Assembly: GCF_900156105.1 (NCBI RefSeq) | Contig: NZ_FTMS01000011.1 | Span: 1-64,000 of the forward strand | Direction: 5' to 3' | Length of the DNA stretch: 64,000 bases | DNA from: Alkalispirochaeta americana | GTDB taxonomy: Bacteria; Spirochaetota; Spirochaetia; DSM-27196; Alkalispirochaetaceae | Shown here: piece after piece, positions 47,328 to 55,221 of the stretch | Layout: each line of letters opens with the position of its first letter | Position numbering within the stretch: the stretch's first letter is position 1 | Translations under genes and position numbers: made by a program | The notes under the pieces: generated by a model | Seen by the model: only the letters and a program-made list of their open reading frames with translations | Database searches by the model: none | What the model was told of the DNA's origin: nothing

Positions 47328-48449
47328 TTACTGCAGCTCTACGTATACGCCGTTTTGCACCTGGTAGATGGCAAAACCGATTCCGATCGCGTCACCTCGC
47401 TCGTCGAAGGTGATTTCCCCGACGGGAGTCTGGACAGGGCTCGTGCGCAGAGCTTCCTGGATCGCCGCAGAATCGGTGGATCCCGCCACCTCGATTGCAT
47501 TCACCAGCGCCAGCATGCCGGAATAGGCGTTCATGAAGAAGGGGCCCGGTTCTTCACCGTACTTCTCCTGATGGGCGCGCCGGGCAGCCTGGGCAACGGG
47601 ATTTCCGCTGGTATCGCGAGGGCCGGTAGCATAGACACCCTCGGCGTTGGCACCTGCCACATCGATGAAGGTTTCATCCTGGATTCCGTCACCGGAGATA
47701 AAGGGCAAGTCCATACCCTGGGAGCGCATCTGCGAAACCAGACGGGATGCCTCGGGATGATACCCACCGTAGATCAGGACGTCCACGTTGGAAGCTCCCA
47801 CGCGATTGATAATTGCCGAGTAGTCCACAGCACCGACAGTTATTCCCTCGTAGAGAGCGATTTTCACGTCGGGGTAGTTCTCTGTCAGAGATTCCCGGGC
47901 AAAATCAGCAAGTCCGCGGCCATAGTCGCCACCGTCGTGAAGGATCGCCACCGATCGTGCCCCCAGTTTTTCAGCCACAAACTCTGCCTGAAGCGCTCCT
48001 TGGGCATCGTCGGGAGCAATGGTGCGGAAAAAGGTGGGAAACTCCCCGCTCTGCGTCAGAGGCGGGCTGGTCGCCGAAGGAGAAACGACGACGATTCCTT
48101 CGCCCGTATAGATTCCCAGGGCCGTCCGGGTTGCGCCGGAGCAGATGTGCCCCAGAACGCCAACGACACCGTCACCCACCAGTTTGGCAGCTATGTTTGT
48201 GGCGACCTCGGGCTGACACTGATCATCTTCGACAAAGAGCCTGATCTGCTTTCCCAAAAGGCCTCCGGCCTGGTTTACCTGCTCTGCCACAAGTTCTGCA
48301 GCGTTTACCGTGGGAAGACCGTACGACGCAAGATCACCGCTGTGAGCTCCGGGAACACCGATTCGTATTTCATCGGCCCCCTTCTGTCCACAGGCGCTCA
48401 GCATCAGTGCCAGAACTACGCCCCCCAGGACGCCAAATTTAATTTTCAT
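47328..48449 (-). CDS. livJ: Branched-chain amino-acid-binding lipoprotein LivJ
   Basis: Periplasmic receptor of the Liv transporter, 373 residues. The signal region KFGVLGGVVLALMLSACGQK has a lipobox (LSAC), so it is membrane-anchored rather than free as in E. coli. The body shows IGVPGAHSGDLASYGLPTVN, GVVGVLGHICSGATRTALG and VDVLIYGGYHPEASRLV, typical of LivJ/LivK. ATG 48449 follows AAGGAGG at 6-7 nt. The frame is open upstream but not coding. The 154-bp gap before the next gene contains TTTATACA-like sequence but no convincing -35. Confidence 0.92.
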   Translation of the reverse strand: MKIKFGVLGGVVLALMLSACGQKGADEIRIGVPGAHSGDLASYGLPTVNAAELVAEQVNQAGGLLGKQIRLFVEDDQCQPEVATNIAAKLVGDGVVGVLGHICSGATRTALGIYTGEGIVVVSPSATSPPLTQSGEFPTFFRTIAPDDAQGALQAEFVAEKLGARSVAILHDGGDYGRGLADFARESLTENYPDVKIALYEGITVGAVDYSAIINRVGASNVDVLIYGGYHPEASRLVSQMRSQGMDLPFISGDGIQDETFIDVAGANAEGVYATGPRDTSGNPVAQAARRAHQEKYGEEPGPFFMNAYSGMLALVNAIEVAGSTDSAAIQEALRTSPVQTPVGEITFDERGDAIGIGFAIYQVQNGVYVELQ

Positions 48450-48603
48450 GCTCACCCTCCTTGGAAAAAGTGGACCCATTATGCTGTAGGGCGCCTTTCG
48501 TTTGCAAGGACTCCCGGGCGTTTTTGTATAAATATGCAAATTCACCTCATTGTTATTCATTCCTGGCCTGCCCGAAGCCTCGAGGAACCCCGGGCCGAGA
48601 ACC

Positions 48604-49395
48604 CTAGGAGAGGCGGGCTCTGTCGCTCTCCAGATCCCGATGCCGGATTTGATGAAACCGTTCAACAAGACCCTCCACAGTAAGATTCCGTTTCTCGTCT
48701 CCCCGGAGATCCAGGATAATCTCACCCTGATCCATCATGAGCAACCGGTTACCGCAGGTAATCGCCTGCTGCATATTATGCGTTATCATCATCGCCGTAA
48801 GGCCGTAGTCCTCGATATATCGGCGGGTCAACTCCAGCACCAGATCGGCGTTTCGCGGGTCCAGGGCGGCCGTATGCTCATCCAGGAGAATTAAATCCGG
48901 ACGGGAGAGAACCATCATGAGGAGCGTCAGAGCCTGGCGTTGCCCCCCCGAGAGAAGCCGTACATTATCCTTCATCCGGTCTTCCAGCCCCATCCGGAGG
49001 TTCACAAGTTGATCCCGGAAGAATGATCGCCGCTCCCGGTTCAAACTTATCCGGAACCCCCGCATCCCTTTGCGGTAACAGATCATCATGTTGTCCTCGA
49101 GGGTCATGGAACCGGCTGTCCCCAGAAGGGGGTCCTGGAAGATCCTGCCGATATAACGAGCTCTGCGGTACTCCGGTTCGTTGGTTACATTCCGATCATT
49201 GATACGAATTGTCCCCTGACTCGGCAGGAAGGATCCGGCGATCAGATTGAAAAGCGTGGTTTTTCCCGCTCCGTTTCCTCCGATAAGGGTGATAAAGTCC
49301 CCTTCGGCCACATCGAGCGTAATGGGACGCAAGGCATTCACCTGATTGACCGTACCCGGATGAAAGGTTTTTGCGACCTGCTGCAGGCAAATCAC
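48604..49395 (-). CDS. ABC transporter ATPase of a TrpXYZ-like system
   Basis: ATPase of 263 residues. Walker A is LIGGNGAGKTTLFNLIAG, the signature is LLSGGQRQALTLLM, and Walker B is LILLDEHTAALDP. The unusual WB end (DEHTAALDP) and the pairing with an ABC_sub_bind receptor are typical of the tryptophan/tyrosine-type importers. It overlaps its permease gene by 4 nt. Confidence 0.88.
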   Translation of the reverse strand: MICLQQVAKTFHPGTVNQVNALRPITLDVAEGDFITLIGGNGAGKTTLFNLIAGSFLPSQGTIRINDRNVTNEPEYRRARYIGRIFQDPLLGTAGSMTLEDNMMICYRKGMRGFRISLNRERRSFFRDQLVNLRMGLEDRMKDNVRLLSGGQRQALTLLMMVLSRPDLILLDEHTAALDPRNADLVLELTRRYIEDYGLTAMMITHNMQQAITCGNRLLMMDQGEIILDLRGDEKRNLTVEGLVERFHQIRHRDLESDRARLS

Positions 49396-50327
49396 GGTGT
49401 CCCTCCTGTCTCTTTTGATGAGAGAAAACTCTTCTGGAGACGCGTGCGTTCGCTGCGACCGCTCTGATAGCGGCTTGCCAGGAGAGACAGAATAATCAGA
49501 AGTCCTGTGAGGAGACGAAGATCATTGGGCGTCAGTCGCACGTGGTATCCGTAGTAGCGGCCCAGGTACATAATCCCCCGGTAGGCGATAGATCCCAGAA
49601 GAACACGAAATGTCAAAAGGCCGATTCGATTGGATCGGAGAAGGAACTCGCCAATCATGACCGAGGCGAGCCCCGCCACAACAATACCCTGCCCCATGTT
49701 AACATCGGCGAACCCCTGGTATTGGGCAGCAAAAGCACCGGCAAGAGCAACCAGCCCGTTGGAGAGACTCAGACCAATGACCTTCATGATCTCGGGGTTT
49801 ACTCCCTGGCTCACCACCATCTGCTGGTTGTCCCCCATCGCACCCAGGGCAAGCCCCAGATCGGTGTGAAAGAAGAGGTCCAGAAGAAACTTCAGCGCAA
49901 AAGCAAGAAGGGCAAAGAACACCACCACCGACCAGGGGTACGGAAGAACCCCGCCGATCCACTCCGTGGCGGTGCTCAACACCGTGGGTGTCCGCAGGAG
50001 CGAGAGGTTGGCCCTATTCCCCAAAATACGAATATTCACGGACCAGAGCATGGTCATGGTAAGGATTCCCGCCAGCAAATTAGGAACCTTGAGCTTATTG
50101 TGAATGGTAGCAGTAACAGCCCCGGCGGCAGCACCCCCCAGGAAGGCAAGAAGCACTCCCAGGAGATGCGGCACCCCGGCCAGGACAGACATCCCCAGGA
50201 TAGCCGCCCCCAGGGGAAAAGTCCCGTCCACGGAGAGATCGGGGAAGTTCAGAATGCGGAAGGTAATGAAGACCCCCAGCGCCATAACGCCGTAGAGGAG
50301 GCCCTCTACAAGGATACCCTCGATCAC
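49392..50327 (-). CDS. ABC transporter permease of a TrpXYZ-like system
   Basis: Inner-membrane permease, 311 residues, about eight hydrophobic helices. It begins GILVEGLLYGVMALGVFITFR and contains ILNFPDLSVDGTFPLGAAI, a hallmark of the LivH-related permeases that accompany ABC_sub_bind proteins. ALGAMGDNQQMVVSQGVNPEI is the ATPase-contact loop. It overlaps the binding-protein gene by 4 nt. Confidence 0.88.
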   Translation of the reverse strand: MIEGILVEGLLYGVMALGVFITFRILNFPDLSVDGTFPLGAAILGMSVLAGVPHLLGVLLAFLGGAAAGAVTATIHNKLKVPNLLAGILTMTMLWSVNIRILGNRANLSLLRTPTVLSTATEWIGGVLPYPWSVVVFFALLAFALKFLLDLFFHTDLGLALGAMGDNQQMVVSQGVNPEIMKVIGLSLSNGLVALAGAFAAQYQGFADVNMGQGIVVAGLASVMIGEFLLRSNRIGLLTFRVLLGSIAYRGIMYLGRYYGYHVRLTPNDLRLLTGLLIILSLLASRYQSGRSERTRLQKSFLSSKETGGTP

Positions 50328-51325
50328 CTGAGGGTTCCCTCCTCGATCACCAGCGACGCCTGTTCGATTAATGCCTCGGGAAGGACCAGCCCAAGCTCCC
50401 GGGCCACGTCCAGATTCACCAGAAGGTCAAGATCTGCAGGGTCTGTTATAAATCGCACCGGCATGAGATCAGGATTGGCCCCCTGGAGGATCTCGGCAAC
50501 CATACCTCCCGTCACCCGGCCAAACGCATAGTAATCAAAGCCCAGGGCCAGAAGAACCCCTCCATCGAGAGCACTCGTGGTATCGGCCGCAACAACAGGA
50601 ACCCCGGCCATCGCGGCGACCTCCGTCAGGGCCGGCAGGGCGCTCACCACGGTGTTGTCGGTGCTCACATAGATCACGTCCACCCGGTGCAGAATCGACT
50701 GTGTCGCGGCGCGAACCTCGCTGGAATTCACCACCGTGGCTTCAATAAAATCCATCCCGAAGAACTCTGCCGCCTCCCGGGCTTTCCCGGCCAGACTCAC
50801 AGCGTTGGCTTCGCCGCTGGCATAAACGTGCCCAACCCGTTTGGCATCCAGGACATCGCGAATGAGCTCGAACTGGGCCTGAACGGGGGTCATATCAGAG
50901 GTTCCCGTGACGTTTCCTCCACCCCCCTCCAGGGAGGGAACAAGGCCGGCCCCCAGCGGGTCCGTCACGGTGGCAAAGACCACAGGAATATCTGTGAGGG
51001 TATTCGCCAGCGCCTGGGCAGTCTGCGTAGCGATCCCCACGGCCACGGCCACACGATCAGCGCGGAATTTTTGAGCAATCTGGGCCGCCGTGGAGACATC
51101 ACCTTGGGCGTTTTGCAAATCAAACGAAAGATCGCCGAACCCCTGGTCCCGCAACTCGTCCAGGATGCCCTGCTCCACGGCATCAAGGGCCGGGTGAGTA
51201 ACTATTTTTGATATTCCGATAACCATCCCCGCCTCCCGGGGTGACTCGGGAGCTCCTCCGGCAAAAAGCGGCATCCCCGCAGTGATCAGCACCAGGAGCA
51301 GTGAAAACTTTTTCATTACCTGCAT
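50324..51325 (-). CDS. ABC transporter substrate-binding protein, TrpX-like
   Basis: Periplasmic receptor of the ABC_sub_bind family, 333 residues, with a signal peptide (KFSLLLVLITAGMPLFAGG). Family features include VIGISKIVTHPALDAVEQG, VFATVTDPLGAGLV, NVTGTSDMTPVQAQFELI and YVSTDNTVVSALPALTEVA. Homologues bind aromatic amino acids or related compounds. The ligand here cannot be inferred. It leads a three-gene operon immediately downstream of the microcompartment operon. ATG 51325 follows AAGGAGG. Confidence 0.88.
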   Translation of the reverse strand: MQVMKKFSLLLVLITAGMPLFAGGAPESPREAGMVIGISKIVTHPALDAVEQGILDELRDQGFGDLSFDLQNAQGDVSTAAQIAQKFRADRVAVAVGIATQTAQALANTLTDIPVVFATVTDPLGAGLVPSLEGGGGNVTGTSDMTPVQAQFELIRDVLDAKRVGHVYASGEANAVSLAGKAREAAEFFGMDFIEATVVNSSEVRAATQSILHRVDVIYVSTDNTVVSALPALTEVAAMAGVPVVAADTTSALDGGVLLALGFDYYAFGRVTGGMVAEILQGANPDLMPVRFITDPADLDLLVNLDVARELGLVLPEALIEQASLVIEEGTLR

Positions 51326-51379
51326 ACGTATTCATCCTCCTTATTAAGGTCAATCGAATACGCATCAGGTTAGCGGAAT

Positions 51380-51407
51380 CGTTCCCCCCGTGTCCATGCA
51401 GGGAACG
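51380..51407 (-). terminator. Weak hairpin after the microcompartment operon
   Basis: CGTTCCC (51380-51386) and GGGAACG (51401-51407) pair around a 14-nt loop, 8 nt past the stop codon of the last microcompartment gene. There is no U-tract, so readthrough into the ABC operon is possible. Confidence 0.3.
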
Positions 51408-51414
51408 ACGGGGA

Positions 51415-51738
51415 TCAGCCCCTCTTCTGAAGTATCCTGGCGATCACGCCCTGCAATCCCGCGGGTTCATGCCCCAGGTGGGCCACAACAGCCCTCCTCA
51501 CGGCGGCCGCCAGGGCAGCATCGGCCGGGGCCGCCTCCAGCGAGCCCGCTGCGGCAGGCGATACCGGAGCATCCTGTTGTGCTGCAACGCCTTCGCCCCG
51601 GCGGAGGGAAACACCCCGTTCCCGTGCCCGCTCCCGCGCCACATCGGTAACCACCGTATTGGCATCAAGACAAAGCTCTGTTTCTCCCCGTTCCGTCAAC
51701 TCATCAATATCCCGGGCTGTGATAAAACGCTTTCCCAT
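51415..51738 (-). CDS. Small microcompartment-associated protein resembling EutQ N-terminal region
   Basis: Last gene of the microcompartment operon, 107 residues. Residues 4-45 (RFITARDIDELTERGETELC, then VVTDVARERARERGVSLRR) match the N-terminal module of EutQ, and more weakly EutT, encoded in the same operon. A Gln/Ala/Pro-rich linker follows. The C-terminal part, ALAAAVRRAVVAHLGHEP and LQGVIARILQK, is amphipathic and helical, like encapsulation peptides. From memory, enterobacterial EutQ has both segments fused ahead of its cupin. ATG 51738 is chosen for the GGAGG 8 nt upstream. A scaffold or targeting role is inferred, not shown. Confidence 0.65.
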   Translation of the reverse strand: MGKRFITARDIDELTERGETELCLDANTVVTDVARERARERGVSLRRGEGVAAQQDAPVSPAAAGSLEAAPADAALAAAVRRAVVAHLGHEPAGLQGVIARILQKRG

Positions 51739-51751
51739 TCTTCTGCCTCCG

Positions 51752-52375
51752 TCACACACCATCAATCGATTCTATCGCCGTCACTGCCGCATCGCGCGCA
51801 GCCAGGACATCGGCCTCGGTGCCCGCCATCCAGAGCCGTCCGTATCGCCCAACTCCGCTAATGTGCATCAAGTTGACCGTTGAAGCTTTCTCGGCCTCGT
51901 TTGCAGCAAGGTTGATGTATGCAGCAGGTTCAACCTCCAGGACCAGCATGGTCTCCCCCGGGACAAGCATCATCCCCCGACTGAAGCGGTTCAGGAGCTG
52001 TGCCTGGTAACCGTTCACGTTGGTGATCACCTGCATCGAGGCAATCGAGGGTTTTTTCCGCTGGCTCATATCCAGGCCGAGCTCCCGCAATACCACCTCA
52101 CCAGCCTGAAGCACATCCTCCTGGGAGGTGGAGTGAAGCTCAAACATTCCGAACTCCCGTTCCACAATCTGAGCCCCCGGGCGAGCACTGGTGGCCTTTA
52201 CAGCCGCATCAACCACCCGAAAAACCCAGTTCCCTGGAGCCATCTCCACGTAAAGGCTTGCCATACCCTCTATGGGAAGATCACCCTGGGTCACGGTACC
52301 CACAAAGGCGGCGTACTGCGGCTGCATCCGGTCAAGATAGCAATAGGCCCTCAATTGAAAATTGTCAGTGGTCAT
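51752..52375 (-). CDS. Tandem BMC-domain shell protein (BMC-T type)
   Basis: Shell protein of 207 residues with two divergent BMC-like units. The first covers about 38-100 (GMASLYVEMAPGNWVFRVVD to AGEVVLRELG) and the second about 140-205 (PGETMLVLEVEPAAYINLAA to AARDAAVTAIESI). Each follows the beta-alpha-beta pattern of pfam00936. Proteins with two BMC domains form pseudohexameric trimers, often with a gated pore. This one is not EutL, which is encoded separately upstream. It starts at the last base of the eutJ stop. Domain boundaries are judged by eye. Confidence 0.65.
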   Translation of the reverse strand: MTTDNFQLRAYCYLDRMQPQYAAFVGTVTQGDLPIEGMASLYVEMAPGNWVFRVVDAAVKATSARPGAQIVEREFGMFELHSTSQEDVLQAGEVVLRELGLDMSQRKKPSIASMQVITNVNGYQAQLLNRFSRGMMLVPGETMLVLEVEPAAYINLAANEAEKASTVNLMHISGVGRYGRLWMAGTEADVLAARDAAVTAIESIDGV

Positions 52376-53223
52376 CAGTTATTCCTTTCTGCCAGCGCCA
52401 GCGTCTGGACCCCGTCGTTCAAAGCGATTCCCAGGGGCGTCACAAAAAGCGGATTGCCCGGCACCAGGGTTTCTACCCCCGTGGCCGCCTGGACAACGCC
52501 CGCCATACCCTCAAAACTGCAGGTGCCACCCACCAGGTACACTCGGTCAACCTGAAAGGGTGCAATATGGGAGGAGATGATCGAACCGATCTTCTCCATC
52601 ACCGGCCGCACCAGGGGAAACAACTCCCGATGTCTGGAAGGATCCGTCTTGAGCGCCTCGGCCTGGTCAAAGGAGATCTTCCGTGCTCCCGCCAGGACCA
52701 GACTGAAATGGGTTCCTCCCGTGGGTTCATCGGCCGTATAGACCACCTCTCCCTGATCTATCACGGCGATCCCCGTTGTTCCGCCTCCTACATCCACAAC
52801 TACGCCCTGATCAACCTGCAGAAGCGTGTTGGCCGCGCTTGGCTCGTCGATCAGGGTGCTGCAGGAAAGACCTGCCGATTCCAGAACGTACTTCACCGCC
52901 CGGACCTCTCCGGGAGAAACCCCCGGAGGGTACGAAGTGGCGGCGCTCTCCAGCTCCCGTCCAAGACGAGCCTCAAGACGCTCTTTCATGGACCTCACCA
53001 GATCCGTGGCCCCAAGAAAATCCACCACTACGCCATCGCGCACCACTTGAGCAAAGTGGTACTCCCCCGCCAGGGGCGTACCCTCTTCATCAAGGACAAA
53101 CATGACGGTATAGGCCGTTCCCAGATCCACTCCAACCGAGAGACGCCCTTCGGCCCGGACAGGGCCCGTTTCCTGCACCACCTGATCAGCTCTGTCGAGG
53201 ATCTCCAGAAGTCGGCTGTTCAC
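52375..53223 (-). CDS. eutJ: Ethanolamine utilisation protein EutJ
   Basis: Actin/Hsp70-fold protein, 282 residues, with a putative chaperone-like role in the Eut microcompartment. The phosphate-1 motif is LSVGVDLGTAYTVMFVLDE, phosphate-2 is GVVVDVGGGTTGIAVIDQG, and the adenosine motif lies in VDRVYLVGGTCSFEGMAG. NTLLQVDQG and VVYTADEPTGGTHFSLVLAG fit the family. It overlaps eutT by 4 nt. The exact function of EutJ is unproven. Confidence 0.9.
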   Translation of the reverse strand: MNSRLLEILDRADQVVQETGPVRAEGRLSVGVDLGTAYTVMFVLDEEGTPLAGEYHFAQVVRDGVVVDFLGATDLVRSMKERLEARLGRELESAATSYPPGVSPGEVRAVKYVLESAGLSCSTLIDEPSAANTLLQVDQGVVVDVGGGTTGIAVIDQGEVVYTADEPTGGTHFSLVLAGARKISFDQAEALKTDPSRHRELFPLVRPVMEKIGSIISSHIAPFQVDRVYLVGGTCSFEGMAGVVQAATGVETLVPGNPLFVTPLGIALNDGVQTLALAERNN

Positions 53224-54026
53224 AGGAGACCTCCTGCACCGTAGTCTCCCCGCACCAGCAGGAGCTCCAGCAGATAGACGGCGCTACTCAGGCGATTCAC
53301 CGCAACCGCCAGCTCAGGAAGCTCCCGGGATGACCCCGGAGGGAAGGCATCAAGCGCAACAAGCTCCGTCTCCCTCACCTGGGTTCGCAGCACATTGAGC
53401 CAATGAAGCAGTTCCGCATCCTCTACAGCAGGCGCCAGGTGTGGCACCCCCAGCTCTTTCTGCGGATCGTGGGTAGCCTTCCGCAAAGCAGCCTCGTCGA
53501 ATCCAGCTACCTGGATCGGCGCTACAGGCCGCAGATTATACTCGGCGCTCATTATTTCCCGGCAATAGGCCGCCACCGTGGCCAGATGCTCCACCAGTTT
53601 TGGATACCCCGCCGTCCTGGCCCGGGACGCTGTCAGCATAACCCAGGCATTCAGGCTGTCCATTTTGCCCCGAAAGCGTATCCGGGGACTGTTCTTTGCA
53701 TCAAACCTTTCGGCATCGACCTGCGTCATATGTTCCGGTTTTTCCTTCACACCGGAACCACACAGCGCGCAACGAGGAGCATCTCCCGAGAGAACGACAG
53801 GAAACTCACCGGGGCGATCCCACCCGGAATCAGCCATCCCCGAGGCCTCCTTCTCACCGGAAGGAAGGGAACCCGAGGGATCATCAAAAGCGATTGCCAC
53901 CTTCCAGTGGTTCAGAAAGTCCTGTGCCGCCGGAGAGAAGCGGGATCCCCGGGGTAGCGAAAGCTTCATCCCCTCCCGGGGCGGCCCCAGGAGGTGCCTC
54001 AGGGCTTCCTCGGTGTACAACGGCAT
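53220..54026 (-). CDS. eutT: Ethanolamine utilisation cobalamin adenosyltransferase EutT
   Basis: Makes adenosylcobalamin, the cofactor of EutBC, from ATP and corrinoid; 268 residues. The Cys-rich metal site is RCALCGSGVKEKPEH, which retains a CxxC but lacks the doubled CC that I recall in the enterobacterial motif. SPRIRFRGKMDSLNAWVML, EHLATVAAYCREIMSAEYN and LHWLNVLRTQVRETELVAL agree with EutT. The first ~45 residues share the EutQ-like N-terminal module. ATG 54026 (behind AAAGGC) is chosen. GTG 54044 would overlap eutQ by 4 nt and is an alternative. Confidence 0.88.
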   Translation of the reverse strand: MPLYTEEALRHLLGPPREGMKLSLPRGSRFSPAAQDFLNHWKVAIAFDDPSGSLPSGEKEASGMADSGWDRPGEFPVVLSGDAPRCALCGSGVKEKPEHMTQVDAERFDAKNSPRIRFRGKMDSLNAWVMLTASRARTAGYPKLVEHLATVAAYCREIMSAEYNLRPVAPIQVAGFDEAALRKATHDPQKELGVPHLAPAVEDAELLHWLNVLRTQVRETELVALDAFPPGSSRELPELAVAVNRLSSAVYLLELLLVRGDYGAGGLL

Positions 54027-54040
54027 AGCTTTGCCTTTTT

Positions 54041-54649
54041 TCACGACGGCATCGCCCAGTCAGCCGGGTATGTGACGTAAAAGAGTTTCGCCCAGGAAGG
54101 AGTCCCGAAGGTTATCGCCGTTCCGTGGGGCACGTAGAGGATATCGCCCGGCTTGCCCACGATCGTTCCCTCCCGAGTCCCGATATGCAACTCCCCTTCC
54201 AGCACGTACTGAACTTCATGGTAATGAAAGGTCCAGGGGAAGGATCCTTTCTGGAGCGAGAGGAACCCCGCTGCCAGAGGAGCTCCATCGGCCGAGGTGA
54301 TCACATCTCCGCACCGAACATCCATCTCGGGCCGGCCGATATCGAAGGCGAAGGGAGGCAACGATACCTCCCGGCCATTCACGACCTTGATACCCCTCTG
54401 GGAAGAAAGCTCCTTCGCCACCGGGGGCGGAGCCGCCAGAGCATCCTGGTTCGCCCCGGGCCGGCCTTCACCGGAATCACCCTGGCTCGAAGCGGGACGA
54501 CGCCGAACCTCGATGGAAAGCTCCCTCGCCAAATCCCGGGCCAGGGGCGTAATGATATCCCCTGGCTCAAGGATCAGAAGGGAACAGCTACCGCTTCGTC
54601 CCAGATCACGGATCGAATCCTCGGTGTATAGTTTTTTCTTGCCTGCCAT
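54041..54649 (-). CDS. eutQ: Ethanolamine utilisation protein EutQ (cupin)
   Basis: Cupin-fold protein of 202 residues; EutQ has been reported as an acetate kinase in Salmonella. The N-terminal module (KKLYTEDSIRDLGRSGSCS, DIITPLARDLARELSIEV) precedes a ~40-residue low-complexity linker. The cupin core includes FPWTFHYHEVQYVLEGELHI, GKPGDILYVPHGTAITFG, and ends KLFYVTYPADWAMPS. This form lacks the helical VRR/AVVAHL segment found in the free 107-residue protein. ATG 54649 follows GGGAGGGG. Confidence 0.88.
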   Translation of the reverse strand: MAGKKKLYTEDSIRDLGRSGSCSLLILEPGDIITPLARDLARELSIEVRRRPASSQGDSGEGRPGANQDALAAPPPVAKELSSQRGIKVVNGREVSLPPFAFDIGRPEMDVRCGDVITSADGAPLAAGFLSLQKGSFPWTFHYHEVQYVLEGELHIGTREGTIVGKPGDILYVPHGTAITFGTPSWAKLFYVTYPADWAMPS

Positions 54650-54685
54650 AGGATCCCCTCCCCCTCGGTGCACACCGGCACAGTA

Positions 54686-55210
54686 TTATTTCGCGCTCGG
54701 CAGAATCATCTCGGCATCACTGTGGGGCCGAGGAATTACATGAACGCTCACCAGCTCCCCGATCCGCTGCGCAGCGGCCGCTCCGGCATCGGTAGCAGCT
54801 TTAACAGCACCTACGTCTCCCCGAACCATGACAGTAACCAGACCGCCACCAATATATTCTTTACCAATCAGCTTTACGTTTGCTGCCTTTACCATCGCAT
54901 CGGCTGCCTCGATTGCTCCGACAAGCCCTTTGGTCTCGATCATTCCCAACGCGATCATCTGTACGTCTGCCATTGTCTGCTCCTTTTCAGGTTTCTCTTT
55001 TTTTGGTGATGAAGAACCGGATTGTTCCGATTTCCCGCCGTCTTCCCCGCTACTCTCGCCTTTATTTTTGTTGCCTTTGCTGTTTCCCTTCCGGGCATCT
55101 TTCTCTTGCCCGGCGGTATCGCCCTGCGCCAGCCCCCCCTCCTCAACCGAATCAAGTTCGGGCTGGACAGGATCGTTCTTCTTGCCACCTTTTTTTGGTT
55201 CATCAGCCAT
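54686..55210 (-). CDS. eutM: EutM-like BMC shell protein with a charged N-terminal extension
   Basis: A 174-residue protein. Residues 80-174 are a canonical single-domain BMC shell protein ([27 protein letters not shown]-like [20 protein letters not shown]), nearly identical to the upstream EutM copy. Residues 1-79 are an unstructured, Lys/Glu/Gly/Ser-rich extension ([34 protein letters not shown]). ATG 55210 follows AAGGAGC. A second ATG at 54973, with AAAAGGAG 6 nt before it, would start the plain shell domain. The gene may therefore make a long and a short form, similar in principle to PduB and PduB'. Confidence 0.88.
   Translation of the reverse strand: MADEPKKGGKKNDPVQPELDSVEEGGLAQGDTAGQEKDARKGNSKGNKNKGESSGEDGGKSEQSGSSSPKKEKPEKEQTMADVQMIALGMIETKGLVGAIEAADAMVKAANVKLIGKEYIGGGLVTVMVRGDVGAVKAATDAGAAAAQRIGELVSVHVIPRPHSDAEMILPSAK
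54971..54987 (-). promoter_or_regulatory. Internal ribosome-binding site and start codon in the extended eutM gene
   Basis: AAAAGGAG (54987-54980) lies 6 nt before an in-frame ATG (54973-54971) that begins the canonical shell domain ([11 protein letters not shown]). Spacing and strength equal the operon's other start sites. Confidence 0.6.
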
Positions 55211-55221
55211 CTACCAGCTCC

